IMG/VR virus record: IMGVR_UViG_3300044739_000018
Coordinates: 99,482-163,481 of that record
From: a virus
Length of the DNA: 64,000 bases
Reading direction: 5' to 3' (one strand)
The notes under the pieces are model-generated. The model was not told where the DNA came from and searched no databases. It saw nothing but the letters and a program-made list of their open reading frames with translations. Shown in pieces: positions 6,444-13,011 of the stretch; the first letter of the stretch is position 1, and every line of letters starts with the position of its first letter. Made by a program: the position numbers and the translations under genes.

Positions 6444-7175
6444 ATGAGTGACACGCTCCCCGAGCCTGAGGTCGATCTCATCGACGAGGCTCTTGACCAG
6501 ATGAGGGAGGCGCTGTCCCACGAGGACATCCTGATCGCCTTTCTCCTGGATCGCTCTGGCAGCATGGCCTCGATCCGCACAGCGACCATCGACGGCTTCA
6601 ACGAGTTCAAGGGCGAGCAGTCCAAGAACCCTGGCAAGGCATGGGTCTCGCTCTATCAGTTCGACACGCAGTACCAGACGGACTACGAGATGGTCGAGAT
6701 CGCGAAGACTCCCTTCCTCGATGAGACCACCTTCGTGCCCCGTGGAGGCACTGCTCTCTACGACGGCATCGGCCACATGGTCACGCAGGTCGAGAACAGC
6801 CTGGCGCAGATGCCGGAGAAGCCCGGCTCCATCCTCATGGTCATCATGACGGACGGCGGCGAGAACAGCAGCACTGAAATGACTGGGCCTGCCGTCAAGA
6901 CGATGATCCAGGACAAGCAGAAGGAAGGCTGGGACTTCGTGTACCTCGGCGCCAACGTGGACGCGTTCCAGGAGGCTGCCAAGGTCGGCATCCCCAAGGG
7001 CTTCGCTGCTCAGTACGCGTCGACCCGTGCCAGCACGCAGGCTGTGTACGCCGCCTCGTCTGTCGGCACCACGACCATGCGTTCCACTGCGCGCAAGAAG
7101 GGCGCATCGCTCACGTCGAGCGGCGTGGACTTCTTCGCCTCCGAGACCGACACGAGTGACGCCAAGGACGAGTGA
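6444..7175 (+). CDS. VWA-domain protein with MIDAS
   Basis: Strong AAGGAGG site. The 243-residue product has DRSGSM near residue 36 (MIDAS DxSxS), a conserved Thr in RGGTALYDG and VIMTDGGENSS, completing the metal-ion-dependent adhesion site. The tail after residue 190 is Ser/Thr rich. VWA proteins mediate protein-protein contacts and often pair with a MoxR ATPase. None is visible here. Its GTGA end couples it to the deaminase. Confidence 0.88.
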   Translation: MSDTLPEPEVDLIDEALDQMREALSHEDILIAFLLDRSGSMASIRTATIDGFNEFKGEQSKNPGKAWVSLYQFDTQYQTDYEMVEIAKTPFLDETTFVPRGGTALYDGIGHMVTQVENSLAQMPEKPGSILMVIMTDGGENSSTEMTGPAVKTMIQDKQKEGWDFVYLGANVDAFQEAAKVGIPKGFAAQYASTRASTQAVYAASSVGTTTMRSTARKKGASLTSSGVDFFASETDTSDAKDE

Positions 7176-7642
7176 ACCTCCCGACCGGGCGTGATCTAAA
7201 GCACCTTCGGTCGTGCATCCGAGACGCCAAAGAGTTCTCGACGTGCGCGAAGGCGCAGTACTTCTCCGTGATCGTGGACACACACGACTACGTGATCGGC
7301 ACGGGGTACAACGGAAGTCCGAAGGGCATGCCTCATTGCACGGATGGGGCGTGCCCTCGGGCGCTCAACCAACCGCCATCAGGCGGTGGGTACTCGGACT
7401 GCATCAGCATTCACTCCGAGGCCAACGCTCTCCTGCACAGCAACTACACGCAGCGGCGGGACGGCGGGACCCTCTACATCAATGGCCGACCATGCTGGGA
7501 TTGCGCCAAGCTGATCGCGAACAGCGGTCTGAGGCGAGTTGTCGCTCTCGATGACGGCAGCAAACGTGACTATCCCAAGGTCGATGACTTCCTGGATGAA
7601 GCGGGCATCGCCCTCATCCTCGTGACCCCGGAGGAACTGTGA
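7172..7642 (+). CDS. dCMP/cytidine deaminase-family protein
   Basis: A zinc deaminase with HSEANAL (His plus the proton-shuttling Glu) and PCWDCAKLI (PCxxC zinc ligands), plus GYNGSPKGMPHC typical of ComEB/dCMP deaminases. It would convert dCMP to dUMP for dTTP synthesis. The 156-residue length is usual. GTG start overlaps the VWA stop. Confidence 0.9.
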   Translation: MNLPTGRDLKHLRSCIRDAKEFSTCAKAQYFSVIVDTHDYVIGTGYNGSPKGMPHCTDGACPRALNQPPSGGGYSDCISIHSEANALLHSNYTQRRDGGTLYINGRPCWDCAKLIANSGLRRVVALDDGSKRDYPKVDDFLDEAGIALILVTPEEL

Positions 7643-7755
7643 TCGAGACTTACGCCGAGGCGGCGAAGCGGGCACAGCAGAACTTGGTTGACGTACTCAT
7701 CATGGCCGACGCCCTGCTGTTCTTCGGCAGCCTGGTCGCCCTGTTCCTGGCATGA
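7639..7755 (+). CDS. 38-residue membrane protein
   Basis: GTG start with GGAGG five bases upstream, an N-terminal amphipathic helix and one C-terminal transmembrane helix (ALLFFGSLVALFLA). Stop overlaps the next ATG. Confidence 0.6.
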   Translation: MIETYAEAAKRAQQNLVDVLIMADALLFFGSLVALFLA

Positions 7756-7940
7756 GCTACCCGCCCGACTCCATGCGGCCCGGCGACAAGACAGTGCCGA
7801 ACACTGACCCCGATCTGGGCAGGATGCTGCGCACCTTCTCGGACGCCATGGACCAGTGGATTGCCCGTAGGAAAGAGTCAAGGAAAGAGGAACGCCAGTT
7901 CAAGCGCGTTCAACGTAAGTTGAAGCGACAGTACAAATGA
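7752..7940 (+). CDS. Small basic protein
   Basis: 62 residues with an Arg/Lys-rich C-terminal half (RRKESRKEERQFKRVQRKLK) likely to form a coiled or nucleic-acid-binding helix. Coupled by ATGA overlaps on both sides. Confidence 0.65.
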   Translation: MSYPPDSMRPGDKTVPNTDPDLGRMLRTFSDAMDQWIARRKESRKEERQFKRVQRKLKRQYK

Positions 7941-8242
7941 CACGTTTCCGCATCGAACACAGGTTCGGAGGCAACCCAACCGTCGAATACCGCGATTCCA
8001 TCTACACGGCGATGTGGCTCGTGGAGAAGTACCTGAACCTTGACGTGAAGCTCGTCATGGTCGAACGCATGGAGGAAGATTGCGAATCGAAGTCGTCTAC
8101 CGAGGCGTCGTCATCGGAACCATCCACGACGCAGGAAGCAGACACACCCTCACCACCCCCTGCGTCATCGAGCGAAACGACGCCCTCAACATCAACGTCT
8201 ACGACGGACCCGCCGCCACCCCCAGCAACTACAACGTCCTGA
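7937..8242 (+). CDS. Hypothetical protein with Ser/Thr/Pro-rich tail
   Basis: Opens MTRFRIEHRFGGNPTVEYRDS. The last half is low-complexity Ser/Thr/Pro and overlaps the next gene by 163 nt in another frame. Either dual coding is real or the functional protein is only the N-terminal half. Confidence 0.55.
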   Translation: MTRFRIEHRFGGNPTVEYRDSIYTAMWLVEKYLNLDVKLVMVERMEEDCESKSSTEASSSEPSTTQEADTPSPPPASSSETTPSTSTSTTDPPPPPATTTS

Positions 8243-8442
8243 CCCAGATCGCCGCTGGCTTGGATCGGCAGGCGTCTGCAACAGAACGGATGGCGAACTT
8301 CCAGGGCAATATCGAGCGCGCCATCAACGAGGAGTTCACTTTCCTCCACGAGCAGTGCCGTGTGCAACAGGCCATCATCGACAAGTTGAATGTCGAGCTT
8401 GCGGCGTCGAGGGGAGGGGATGAAAGTGAACCTGCTGCGTGA
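8080..8442 (+). CDS. Helical hypothetical protein
   Basis: TTG start with GGAGG four bases upstream; opens MRIEVVYRGVVIGTIHDAGS. 120 residues with a beta-rich N-terminus and a coiled-coil-like C-terminal half. It overlaps both neighbours. Confidence 0.65.
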   Translation: MRIEVVYRGVVIGTIHDAGSRHTLTTPCVIERNDALNINVYDGPAATPSNYNVLTQIAAGLDRQASATERMANFQGNIERAINEEFTFLHEQCRVQQAIIDKLNVELAASRGGDESEPAA

Positions 8443-8590
8443 GATCTGCCACGGTGCAACACTCGTTGCGGAGTTCTGGATCTACGGTGCCGCGTACGCC
8501 CTCGCACAGCTTCTGACCTGGGATGATGACGATTTCCGCAGGCCCTTCGAAAATCAGTTGGTGCCCGCTCCAGAAGTCGCTATCGTCTGA
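8420..8590 (+). CDS. Small hypothetical membrane-associated protein
   Basis: ATG 8420 after GGGGAGGG; opens MKVNLLREICHGATLVAEF. 56 residues with a moderately hydrophobic helix and an acidic WDDDD turn. Last gene before the tRNA-locus promoter. Confidence 0.65.
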   Translation: MKVNLLREICHGATLVAEFWIYGAAYALAQLLTWDDDDFRRPFENQLVPAPEVAIV

Positions 8591-8626
8591 TCGCTAAAGA
8601 AATTCCGGCTCGTTGCCGAAAACTTG

Positions 8627-8654
8627 TTGACATCCCGAGAACTAGGGGTAAGGT
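8627..8654 (+). promoter_or_regulatory. Sigma70-like promoter ahead of the tRNA locus
   Basis: TTGACA (8627-8632), 16-bp spacer, TAAGGT (8649-8654). It lies directly upstream of a 50-codon gene and the 13-kb tRNA/rnpB/tmRNA region, and is the clearest promoter in the window. Confidence 0.65.
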
Positions 8655-8664
8655 AGCAAACGCT

Positions 8665-8817
8665 ATGACGCAGAACATGACCACCGAGCGATTCCAGGGG
8701 ACATCCCTCCTGTCGAGTCCCGTGGCCGCGTCTGCCTACCCGCAGCCCGTCCATGAGACGAAGCGGGAATTGGGCATCCAGGCGAATCGCCCGGATACCA
8801 AGTGCCTCACCTGGTAA
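8665..8817 (+). CDS. 50-residue hypothetical protein
   Basis: ATG 11 nt after the promoter -10 box, so the mRNA may be nearly leaderless, as is common in actinobacteria. Opens MTQNMTTERFQGTSLL; no recognised motif. Confidence 0.5.
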   Translation: MTQNMTTERFQGTSLLSSPVAASAYPQPVHETKRELGIQANRPDTKCLTW

Positions 8818-8826
8818 AGACTCACC

Positions 8827-8880
8827 TGTAGGGGAGTACAACCAGAAAGGCACAAGGGACCAATAGGTCTCTCCCCTACA
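8827..8880 (+). repeat. Inverted repeat TGTAGGGGAG/CTCCCCTACA
   Basis: Ten-base perfect arms separated by 34 nt, between the small gene and the first tRNA. It could be an attenuator or an RNA processing signal. Confidence 0.5.
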
Positions 8881-8905
8881 TAGCAGACCAACAACTGAAT
8901 ATCAT

Positions 8906-8973
8906 ACGCCGGAGTCAAGGTGATCATCGGGTCTCCAAAACCCGTGGAGTGGGTTCGATTCCTACCCGGCGTG
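8906..8973 (+). tRNA. tRNA-Trp(CCA), reduced D-arm
   Basis: Acceptor ACGCCGG/CCGGCGT, anticodon stem CGGGT/ACCCG with loop CTCCAAA, T-arm GTGGG-TTCGATT-CCTAC. Only 15 nt join acceptor and anticodon stems, so the D-arm is a 3-bp stub. No CCA encoded. Confidence 0.85.
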
Positions 8974-9076
8974 CAAGGAGAATGTACCTCCGGCGTCATA
9001 CGGAGTGAGGATCTCCAGCAGGCGATAGTCCGGTACCGAACATAACCCGGACGCATAGGCATCGGAAATGAAGTAC

Positions 9077-9110
9077 CCCGGGAGGGGCGGTTACGGCTGT
9101 CCCTCCTGGG
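9077..9110 (+). terminator. Hairpin upstream of tRNA-Tyr
   Basis: CCCGGGAGGG pairs with CCCTCCTGGG across a 14-nt loop. No U-run follows, so it may be an RNA-processing hairpin instead of a terminator. Confidence 0.4.
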
Positions 9111-9114
9111 TCAT

Positions 9115-9197
9115 GGGTCGGTATGCAAACGGTGAAGCAAGCTGGCTGTAAACCAGTGACGTAAGAGACGTTGGGGGTTCGAATCCCTCCTGGCCCA
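9115..9197 (+). tRNA. tRNA-Tyr(GTA)
   Basis: Acceptor GGGTCGG/CTGGCCC, anticodon loop CTGTAAA, class II variable arm, T-arm GGGGG-TTCGAAT-CCCTC, discriminator A. Confidence 0.92.
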
Positions 9198-9322
9198 CAA
9201 ATCCGACGAGAACCTCGCTGTTGTGAGACAAACTGTTGTAGCAGGACCGTCCGTGAGCCGGAGGTTATAGGCCCGGACATAGAGGCGGTCTACGCGACCA
9301 GGAGGTCACTCATCGGAAGCAT

Positions 9323-9396
9323 GCTCCACTAACTCAATTGGCTAGAGTACCTGCCTCTTAAGCAGGGAGTTCAGGGTTCGAGTCCCTGGTGGAGTA
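9323..9396 (+). tRNA. tRNA-Lys(CTT)
   Basis: Acceptor GCTCCAC/GTGGAGT with a G-U first pair, anticodon arm CCTGC-CTCTTAA-GCAGG, T-arm CAGGG-TTCGAGT-CCCTG. Confidence 0.92.
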
Positions 9397-9399
9397 CGA

Positions 9400-9479
9400 G
9401 CAGGAAGTTCCGGTTCAATTCCGGAGGCCGTGGCGCAAGCCAGGGTTTGGTGTAACGGCAGCACACCTGCGTTGTTCAC
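9400..9479 (+). other. Candidate circularly permuted tRNA or pair of tRNA halves
   Basis: Between tRNA-Lys and tRNA-Asp the order is a 3' half (GCAGG, AAGT, T-arm TCCGG-TTCAATT-CCGGA, GGCCGTG) followed by a 5' half (CAGGGTT, TG, D-arm GTG-TAACGGCAG-CAC, A, CCTGC). Put together, GCAGG pairs with CCTGC as an anticodon stem and CAGGGTT with GGCCGTG as an acceptor stem (6 of 7 pairs), with canonical spacing throughout. The junction is a GCAA-type loop closed by TGGC/GCCA. The anticodon cannot be fixed. Two leftover halves of deleted tandem tRNAs is the alternative. Confidence 0.4.
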
Positions 9480-9553
9480 GGTCCTATAGATCAGATGGTT
9501 AGATCGCTACCCTGTCAAGGTAGAGGCCGCGGGTTCGAGTCCCGTTAGGACCG
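9480..9553 (+). tRNA. tRNA-Asp(GTC)
   Basis: Acceptor GGTCCTA/TAGGACC, anticodon arm CTACC-CTGTCAA-GGTAG, T-arm GCGGG-TTCGAGT-CCCGT, discriminator G. Confidence 0.93.
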
Positions 9554-9580
9554 CGCAAGTAATGGTGAAGCTGAACTGAA

Positions 9581-9632
9581 GCTCGCAGAGGGAACTGGAC
9601 TGTGAATCCAGGGCCACCAGTCTGGAACGAGC
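9581..9632 (+). other. tRNA-His-like element without a T-arm
   Basis: Outer stem GCTCG/CGAGC encloses a perfect anticodon arm CTGGA-CTGTGAA-TCCAG (GTG, His), but no TTCRA T-loop is present and the D region is only 9 nt. A full tRNA-His exists at 16940. It may be a remnant or a non-tRNA structured RNA. Confidence 0.35.
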
Positions 9633-9758
9633 CGAAGGAATGCCCAAGCCTTGCTCCGCCAGTCGTCGGCCGACTGACATGCCTGTGATGACATATTGGG
9701 CTTCATGCCCTCGGGACCACCAGCGATAGCCGATGGGCGTCCTAAGCTGATGTGCCGA

Positions 9759-9788
9759 AATACCCGCCCAACTTCTTCGGGAGTTGGG
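9759..9788 (+). terminator. Stem-loop with UUCG tetraloop
   Basis: CCCAACTTC and GGAGTTGGG form a 9-bp stem capped by TTCG, a very stable RNA hairpin, upstream of tRNA-Arg(ACG). No U-run, so processing or stabilisation is as likely as termination. Confidence 0.45.
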
Positions 9789-9814
9789 ATTGCGCCTTGA
9801 AGCGCAGCAGTCTA

Positions 9815-9889
9815 GTCTCGATGGTGAAATGGAGATCATTGCGGTCTACGAAACCGCCGTTAGAGGTTCGAATCCTCTTCGAGACGCCA
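9815..9889 (+). tRNA. tRNA-Arg(ACG)
   Basis: Acceptor GTCTCGA/TCGAGAC, anticodon arm GCGGT-CTACGAA-ACCGC, T-arm AGAGG-TTCGAAT-CCTCT, encoded CCA. A34 would need deamination to inosine by the host enzyme. Confidence 0.93.
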
Positions 9890-9895
9890 CCACAC

Positions 9896-9972
9896 GTCGA
9901 TGTAGCTCAGCCGGACAGAGCGCGGGCCTCCGAAGCCCGAGGCCAGAGGTTCGAACCCTCTCATCGACGCCA
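9896..9972 (+). tRNA. tRNA-Arg(CCG)
   Basis: Acceptor GTCGATG/CATCGAC, anticodon arm CGGGC-CTCCGAA-GCCCG, T-arm AGAGG-TTCGAAC-CCTCT, encoded CCA whose last A is also the first base of the next gene's ATG. Confidence 0.93.
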
Positions 9973-10361
9973 TGAAGATCCAAGGTTGGCTCGACTGGTT
10001 CCGCGAGCACGCTTTGCCCAGGGACACGTTCATCGAGAAGGTGACCGACCACGTGGGCAACGTCAGCCGGACCCGTGAAACCAAGATCAAGGTTCCTCGC
10101 CGTGCCCGCATGGACGAGATCGACAAGCTCCTGGCTGCGGCCAAGGGCGTGAAGCTCGATACCGAGATCATCGTTCCGGCCCATGCCGTGGCTGCGGAGG
10201 GGGCGACAACGACGATTCAGATGAATTGCGCTGACTGCAACGAACGTTGCAACGGAAGCGTGAAGACTTCCTGGCTCACCAGTCAGGCAGCAGGAGATCT
10301 AGTGAGGTGGCAGTGCGCCAAGTGCGGACTGGAGCAGTTTTGCAGTATCACGCCGCAGTAG
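9972..10361 (+). CDS. Zinc-ribbon protein nested between tRNAs
   Basis: 129 residues opening MKIQGWLDWFREHALPRDTF, with a basic middle and a C-terminal four-Cys ribbon (NCADCNERC, then CAKCGLEQFC). ATG overlaps the CCA of tRNA-Arg and the TAG stop (10359-10361) lies inside the acceptor of tRNA-Thr, so RNase P cleavage at the tRNA 5' end would remove the stop codon from the mRNA. Function unknown; nucleic-acid binding is likely. Confidence 0.75.
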   Translation: MKIQGWLDWFREHALPRDTFIEKVTDHVGNVSRTRETKIKVPRRARMDEIDKLLAAAKGVKLDTEIIVPAHAVAAEGATTTIQMNCADCNERCNGSVKTSWLTSQAAGDLVRWQCAKCGLEQFCSITPQ

Positions 10362-10424
10362 CGTCAACGGTTAGCGCGCGTCCTTGGTACGGACGAAGTT
10401 CAGGTTCGATTCCTGACTGTGGCT
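10352..10424 (+). tRNA. tRNA-Thr(GGT)
   Basis: Acceptor GCCGCAG/CTGTGGC, anticodon arm CGTCC-TTGGTAC-GGACG, T-arm TCAGG-TTCGATT-CCTGA. Overlaps the 3' end of the zinc-ribbon gene by 10 nt. Confidence 0.92.
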
Positions 10425-10521
10425 CTCGGAGTGTCGGGTACCAGTGATGGCCCGAAGCGACCTGCCCCCAAAGTACCGGTTGAGGGGACGGTTGTATCGA
10501 GCACTCCTATCCCGGGTGGTG

Positions 10522-10544
10522 GCGGGCTGGTAGCTCCAGCCCGC
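10522..10544 (+). terminator. Strong intergenic hairpin
   Basis: GCGGGCTGG pairs with CCAGCCCGC across a TAGCT loop in the spacer before tRNA-Arg(CCT). No clear U-run. Confidence 0.4.
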
Positions 10545-10557
10545 TGCTTCCCATCAC

Positions 10558-10629
10558 GTCTCTGTAGTTCAAAGGAAAGAACACGAGTTTCCTAAACTTG
10601 CGATGGGGGTTCGAGTCCTCCCAGAGACG
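10558..10629 (+). tRNA. tRNA-Arg(CCT)
   Basis: Acceptor GTCTCTG/CAGAGAC, anticodon arm CGAGT-TTCCTAA-ACTTG, T-arm GGGGG-TTCGAGT-CCTCC. Confidence 0.92.
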
Positions 10630-10658
10630 CTCAAGCCAGTGGATGCCATCATGCCGTT

Positions 10659-10740
10659 GGAAGGGAACATCCGGCTGCGTAGTAGCCGTCCTGAAAGACG
10701 TTCGTGCGGGCATCGGCGGGTTCGACCCCCGTAGCTTCCA
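10659..10740 (+). pseudogene. Degenerate tRNA-Ser-like element (TGA)
   Basis: A good T-arm GCGGG-TTCGACC-CCCGT and 5-bp acceptor GGAAG/CTTCC enclose a D-like stem GGCT/AGCC and a cramped anticodon hairpin CGTC-CTGAAA-GACG with a 6-nt loop. A normal tRNA-Ser(TGA) is at 12550, so this is probably a decaying copy. Confidence 0.4.
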
Positions 10741-10853
10741 CAACGAGGGAGCTTGCTGCCGGTGCAGCCCTGGCACATTGTATTTCGAGCGGATAGTGCC
10801 GATCTTTAGGTGAGCAGATCACCCCAGACCCTGGTGATTGGACTGGGGAATCT

Positions 10854-10946
10854 GTGCGCTATCGACACTACGAACTCAAGACGATCTTCATGGTTGCCTT
10901 TGTGGCCTTCGTAGTCATCAACCTCGTAATGGTGGTGGCTATATGA
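10854..10946 (+). CDS. 30-residue membrane micro-protein
   Basis: GTG start. A charged N-terminus (RYRHYELK) is followed by a hydrophobic helix IFMVAFVAFVVINLVMVVAI. The stop overlaps the ATG of the coiled-coil gene (ATGA). Confidence 0.55.
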   Translation: MRYRHYELKTIFMVAFVAFVVINLVMVVAI

Positions 10947-11353
10947 GCGGTGAAACCGAACAGCAGGTCAGTGGGTGGACAGTTGACACCCTGAATGAGC
11001 ACCTCCAGCGCATCATTGATGAGAAGCTGGCAGCTCAGGACGTGCTTATTACGGAGCGCGACCGCCGTTACGAACAACGCTTTGAGGCCCAAGAGAAGGC
11101 CATCCAGAAGGCGGAAACCGCGACCGAGAAGCGGTTCGAATCGGTCAACGAGTTCCGATCCGTGCTTTCGGACCAGACGAGGAGCTTCCTCCCTCGTGAA
11201 GAGTACAATCGTGCTCACACAGATCTGGCTAGCCGGTTGGATGAGGCGACCAAGAGTACCAACGAGAAGTTGGAACAGGCCGTGAAGACCCTTGAGAGTC
11301 GCATTGCCTCTCTCCAGCAGCAGCTCAACGCCGTCGAAGCGGTGGTGAAGTAA
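10943..11353 (+). CDS. Coiled-coil protein
   Basis: 136 residues from ATG 10943 (MSGETEQQVSGWTVDTLNEH), nearly all helical with heptad-like spacing and many Glu/Lys/Arg. Followed by two membrane proteins (11353, 11568) coupled by overlaps, so the three may form one membrane-linked complex. Lysis regulation or superinfection exclusion are possible roles, but nothing is specific. Confidence 0.7.
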   Translation: MSGETEQQVSGWTVDTLNEHLQRIIDEKLAAQDVLITERDRRYEQRFEAQEKAIQKAETATEKRFESVNEFRSVLSDQTRSFLPREEYNRAHTDLASRLDEATKSTNEKLEQAVKTLESRIASLQQQLNAVEAVVK

Positions 11354-11571
11354 TGCCCGTCGTGACCTTGGGGACGCTGGCCGAGAAGCTGATCGCTGCC
11401 CAGACTGGCATTGACCAGATCCAGGTAGAACTCAGGAAGGTCAACGAGCAAGCTCTTGACCGGCGAGTCTCCAAGCTGGAAGACACCGTAAAGTTCTTGA
11501 GCCGCACAGTCGCCGCCACGCTCATTTCGGCCATAGGGTCGGCCATCCTCGCGGTGGTGATGTCCCGATGA
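11353..11571 (+). CDS. Coiled coil plus C-terminal membrane helix
   Basis: 72 residues: an N-terminal helix, a heptad segment (QVELRKVNEQALDRRVSKLE) and a C-terminal transmembrane helix (LISAIGSAILAVVMSR), a layout shared with small holin-like and DUF7201-type phage proteins. ATG overlaps the preceding stop. Confidence 0.7.
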   Translation: MPVVTLGTLAEKLIAAQTGIDQIQVELRKVNEQALDRRVSKLEDTVKFLSRTVAATLISAIGSAILAVVMSR

Positions 11572-11912
11572 ACGAAAAAATGGATGAGACAAAGGCGGAC
11601 TCCCGCTTCAATGGAGTGCGTGTCCTCGTCACCGCCATCATTGTCGGCGTATTGGCCGTGGCGGTATTCGTGTCGGCCAGCCTCCTGACGAGAGTGCCGA
11701 AGAACGCTCAGGATCTCCGAGAGCGGTGCGTGTCATCAAACCTGGCGATCCAGCAGTTCAACACCAAGTTCTCGCAGTTGGTTGACTTGTTCGACCAGTC
11801 GCTGGCAAACCCGGACCCGAACAGGCCACCGCCGTCGCCGGAGGTCCTTGCTCTTTACGCCGAGTTCAAAAAGCCCGTCCCTCTCATCAAGTGCGAGGAC
11901 GACGGCCGCTAA
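11568..11912 (+). CDS. Single-pass membrane protein
   Basis: 114 residues with one transmembrane helix near residues 20-42 (VTAIIVGVLAVAVFVSASLL) and a soluble C-terminal domain with a Pro-rich turn. Coupled by ATGA to the coiled-coil membrane protein. Confidence 0.7.
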   Translation: MNEKMDETKADSRFNGVRVLVTAIIVGVLAVAVFVSASLLTRVPKNAQDLRERCVSSNLAIQQFNTKFSQLVDLFDQSLANPDPNRPPPSPEVLALYAEFKKPVPLIKCEDDGR

Positions 11913-12113
11913 GTTTTCGTGAACCCAAGCTCAGTAGGCAGAGTAGCCTTCAGGGGCCGGAGGTCGTGGGTGGGATTCCCACCGAGTCCATCATGAGTCG
12001 TCACTCGGGTGTAGCGCCGCCAGGCTGCCTACAGTGACGGTTCATCGTGGGGTCGTAGCTCAGTACCCAGAGCACCGTCTGGAACCTACGAAAGTGCGGG
12101 TAACACAACACCT

Positions 12114-12196
12114 GGAGAGATACCCAAGTGGTGAAGGGGACGGTTTGCTAAACCGTTAGGTCGAAAGGCGCGTGGGTTCGAACCCCACTCTCTCCG
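12114..12196 (+). tRNA. tRNA-Ser(GCT)
   Basis: Acceptor GGAGAGA/TCTCTCC, anticodon arm ACGGT-TTGCTAA-ACCGT, class II variable arm, T-arm GTGGG-TTCGAAC-CCCAC. Confidence 0.93.
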
Positions 12197-12274
12197 CGCT
12201 GGTGGGTATGCGGACTATAGGCGTGCATGCGCGCTTGGTCGTCCCGGCGCCGGGATGGCTGCCCACCGGATTCT

Positions 12275-12543
12275 TGAGATAGCCGGGTGACCGCGGCACG
12301 ACTTGATCGTGTCGAGGAAGGTCGGGACTCCACAGGACGAGGGAGCCAACGAGAGTTGGGCGGGCGTGAGCTTGCGGCTCTGCAACAGAGACGAGCCGGT
12401 TAAGTCCGGGTGAAACGGGCAACCCCCTGGAGCAACTTCATACAGAGGTCGCTGGTCCGGCGATAACCTCGGGTAGAAGGCTTAGATGGATGGTCACCGC
12501 GCTACATGCTGGCGTACAGAATCCCGCCTACAAGCTATCTCAG
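12275..12543 (+). ncRNA. rnpB: RNase P RNA (compact type A), phage-encoded
   Basis: About 269 nt matching the bacterial type A core in order. P1 is TGAGATAGC with 3' GCTATCTCA. P2 is GGTGACC with GGTCACC. P3 hairpin GCACGA/TCGTG follows. CR-I reads GAGGAAGGTCGGGACTCC, then CAACAGAGA, GGGTGAAACGGG, CTGGAGCAA, GGGTAG, TTAGATGGATGG and CR-V ACAGAATCCCGCCTACA. P4 (CGGGA with TCCCG) differs from the usual CCGGG/CCCGG on both sides, and P2 is also compensated, so the fold is under selection. It is far shorter than actinobacterial rnpB (about 400 nt), with peripheral helices reduced. It lies 7 nt before tRNA-Ser(TGA). RNase P removes tRNA 5' leaders; this RNA would need the host RnpA protein. Confidence 0.92.
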
Positions 12544-12549
12544 TATCTC

Positions 12550-12636
12550 GGAGCGATGGCAGAGTCTGGTTGATTGCACCTGCCTTGAAAGCAGACGTGG
12601 GGTAACTCACCGGGGGTTCGAATCCCTCTCGCTCCG
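12550..12636 (+). tRNA. tRNA-Ser(TGA)
   Basis: Acceptor GGAGCGA/TCGCTCC, anticodon loop CTTGAAA on stem CTGC/GCAG, class II variable arm, T-arm GGGGG-TTCGAAT-CCCTC. Confidence 0.93.
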
Positions 12637-12641
12637 CTCGC

Positions 12642-12653
12642 CAACGTTCGTTG
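12642..12653. promoter_or_regulatory. CAACGNNCGTTG palindrome with extended arms
   Basis: GCCAACG-TT-CGTTGGC, 7-base arms, in the non-coding spacer after tRNA-Ser(TGA). Confidence 0.5.
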
Positions 12654-12791
12654 GCAAACCCGTACTCATTCCTAGTACCGCTACGCAATGTTAGTCCTCG
12701 TAACTATCCGCCTGGCTGACCTGCGGTTTTAACGTCCTCCCACCTGTTCAAACGTGTGGCCGGTACTAGACATGAGTACATGACTCACCTC

Positions 12792-12875
12792 GGAAGGCAT
12801 CCGAATTGGAGAGGAACCCGCCTCGAAAGCGGGCACGGTGTAACAGCCTTGTGGGTTCGAGTCCCACGCCTTCCG
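12792..12875 (+). tRNA. tRNA-Ser(CGA)
   Basis: Acceptor GGAAGGC/GCCTTCC, anticodon arm CCCGC-CTCGAAA-GCGGG, class II variable arm, T-arm GTGGG-TTCGAGT-CCCAC. Confidence 0.93.
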
Positions 12876-12904
12876 CTTTGACAACCCGATGTGACAGAGC
12901 AGTC

Positions 12905-12976
12905 TGTATCGTAGCTCAGTTGGATAGAGCGCCGCCCACAAGGCGGAGGTCGCAGGTTCGAGTCCTGCCGAACACT
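12905..12976 (+). pseudogene. Degenerate tRNA (Val CAC-like)
   Basis: Good D-arm GCTC/GAGC and T-arm GCAGG-TTCGAGT-CCTGC. The acceptor TGTATCG/CGAACAC pairs only with a bulge, and the anticodon hairpin CCGCC-CACAA-GGCGG lacks two loop bases including U33. Probably inactive, or matured in an unusual way. Confidence 0.5.
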
Positions 12977-13011
12977 GGAACTCTCGAATGTGCGGGCGAG
13001 TCAATAACCTC

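Noticed and set aside
6177-7283. 368-codon minus-strand frame opposite the VWA gene
   Set aside because: The plus strand has the MIDAS motifs, a strong ribosome binding site and coupled neighbours. The minus frame is Arg/Leu/His-rich noise.
11918-11992. tRNA-Leu(CAG)-like sequence after the 11568 gene
   Set aside because: D-arm and T-stem (GTGGG/CCCAC) are visible, but the acceptor does not pair, the T-loop is TGGGATT and the anticodon stem is poor.
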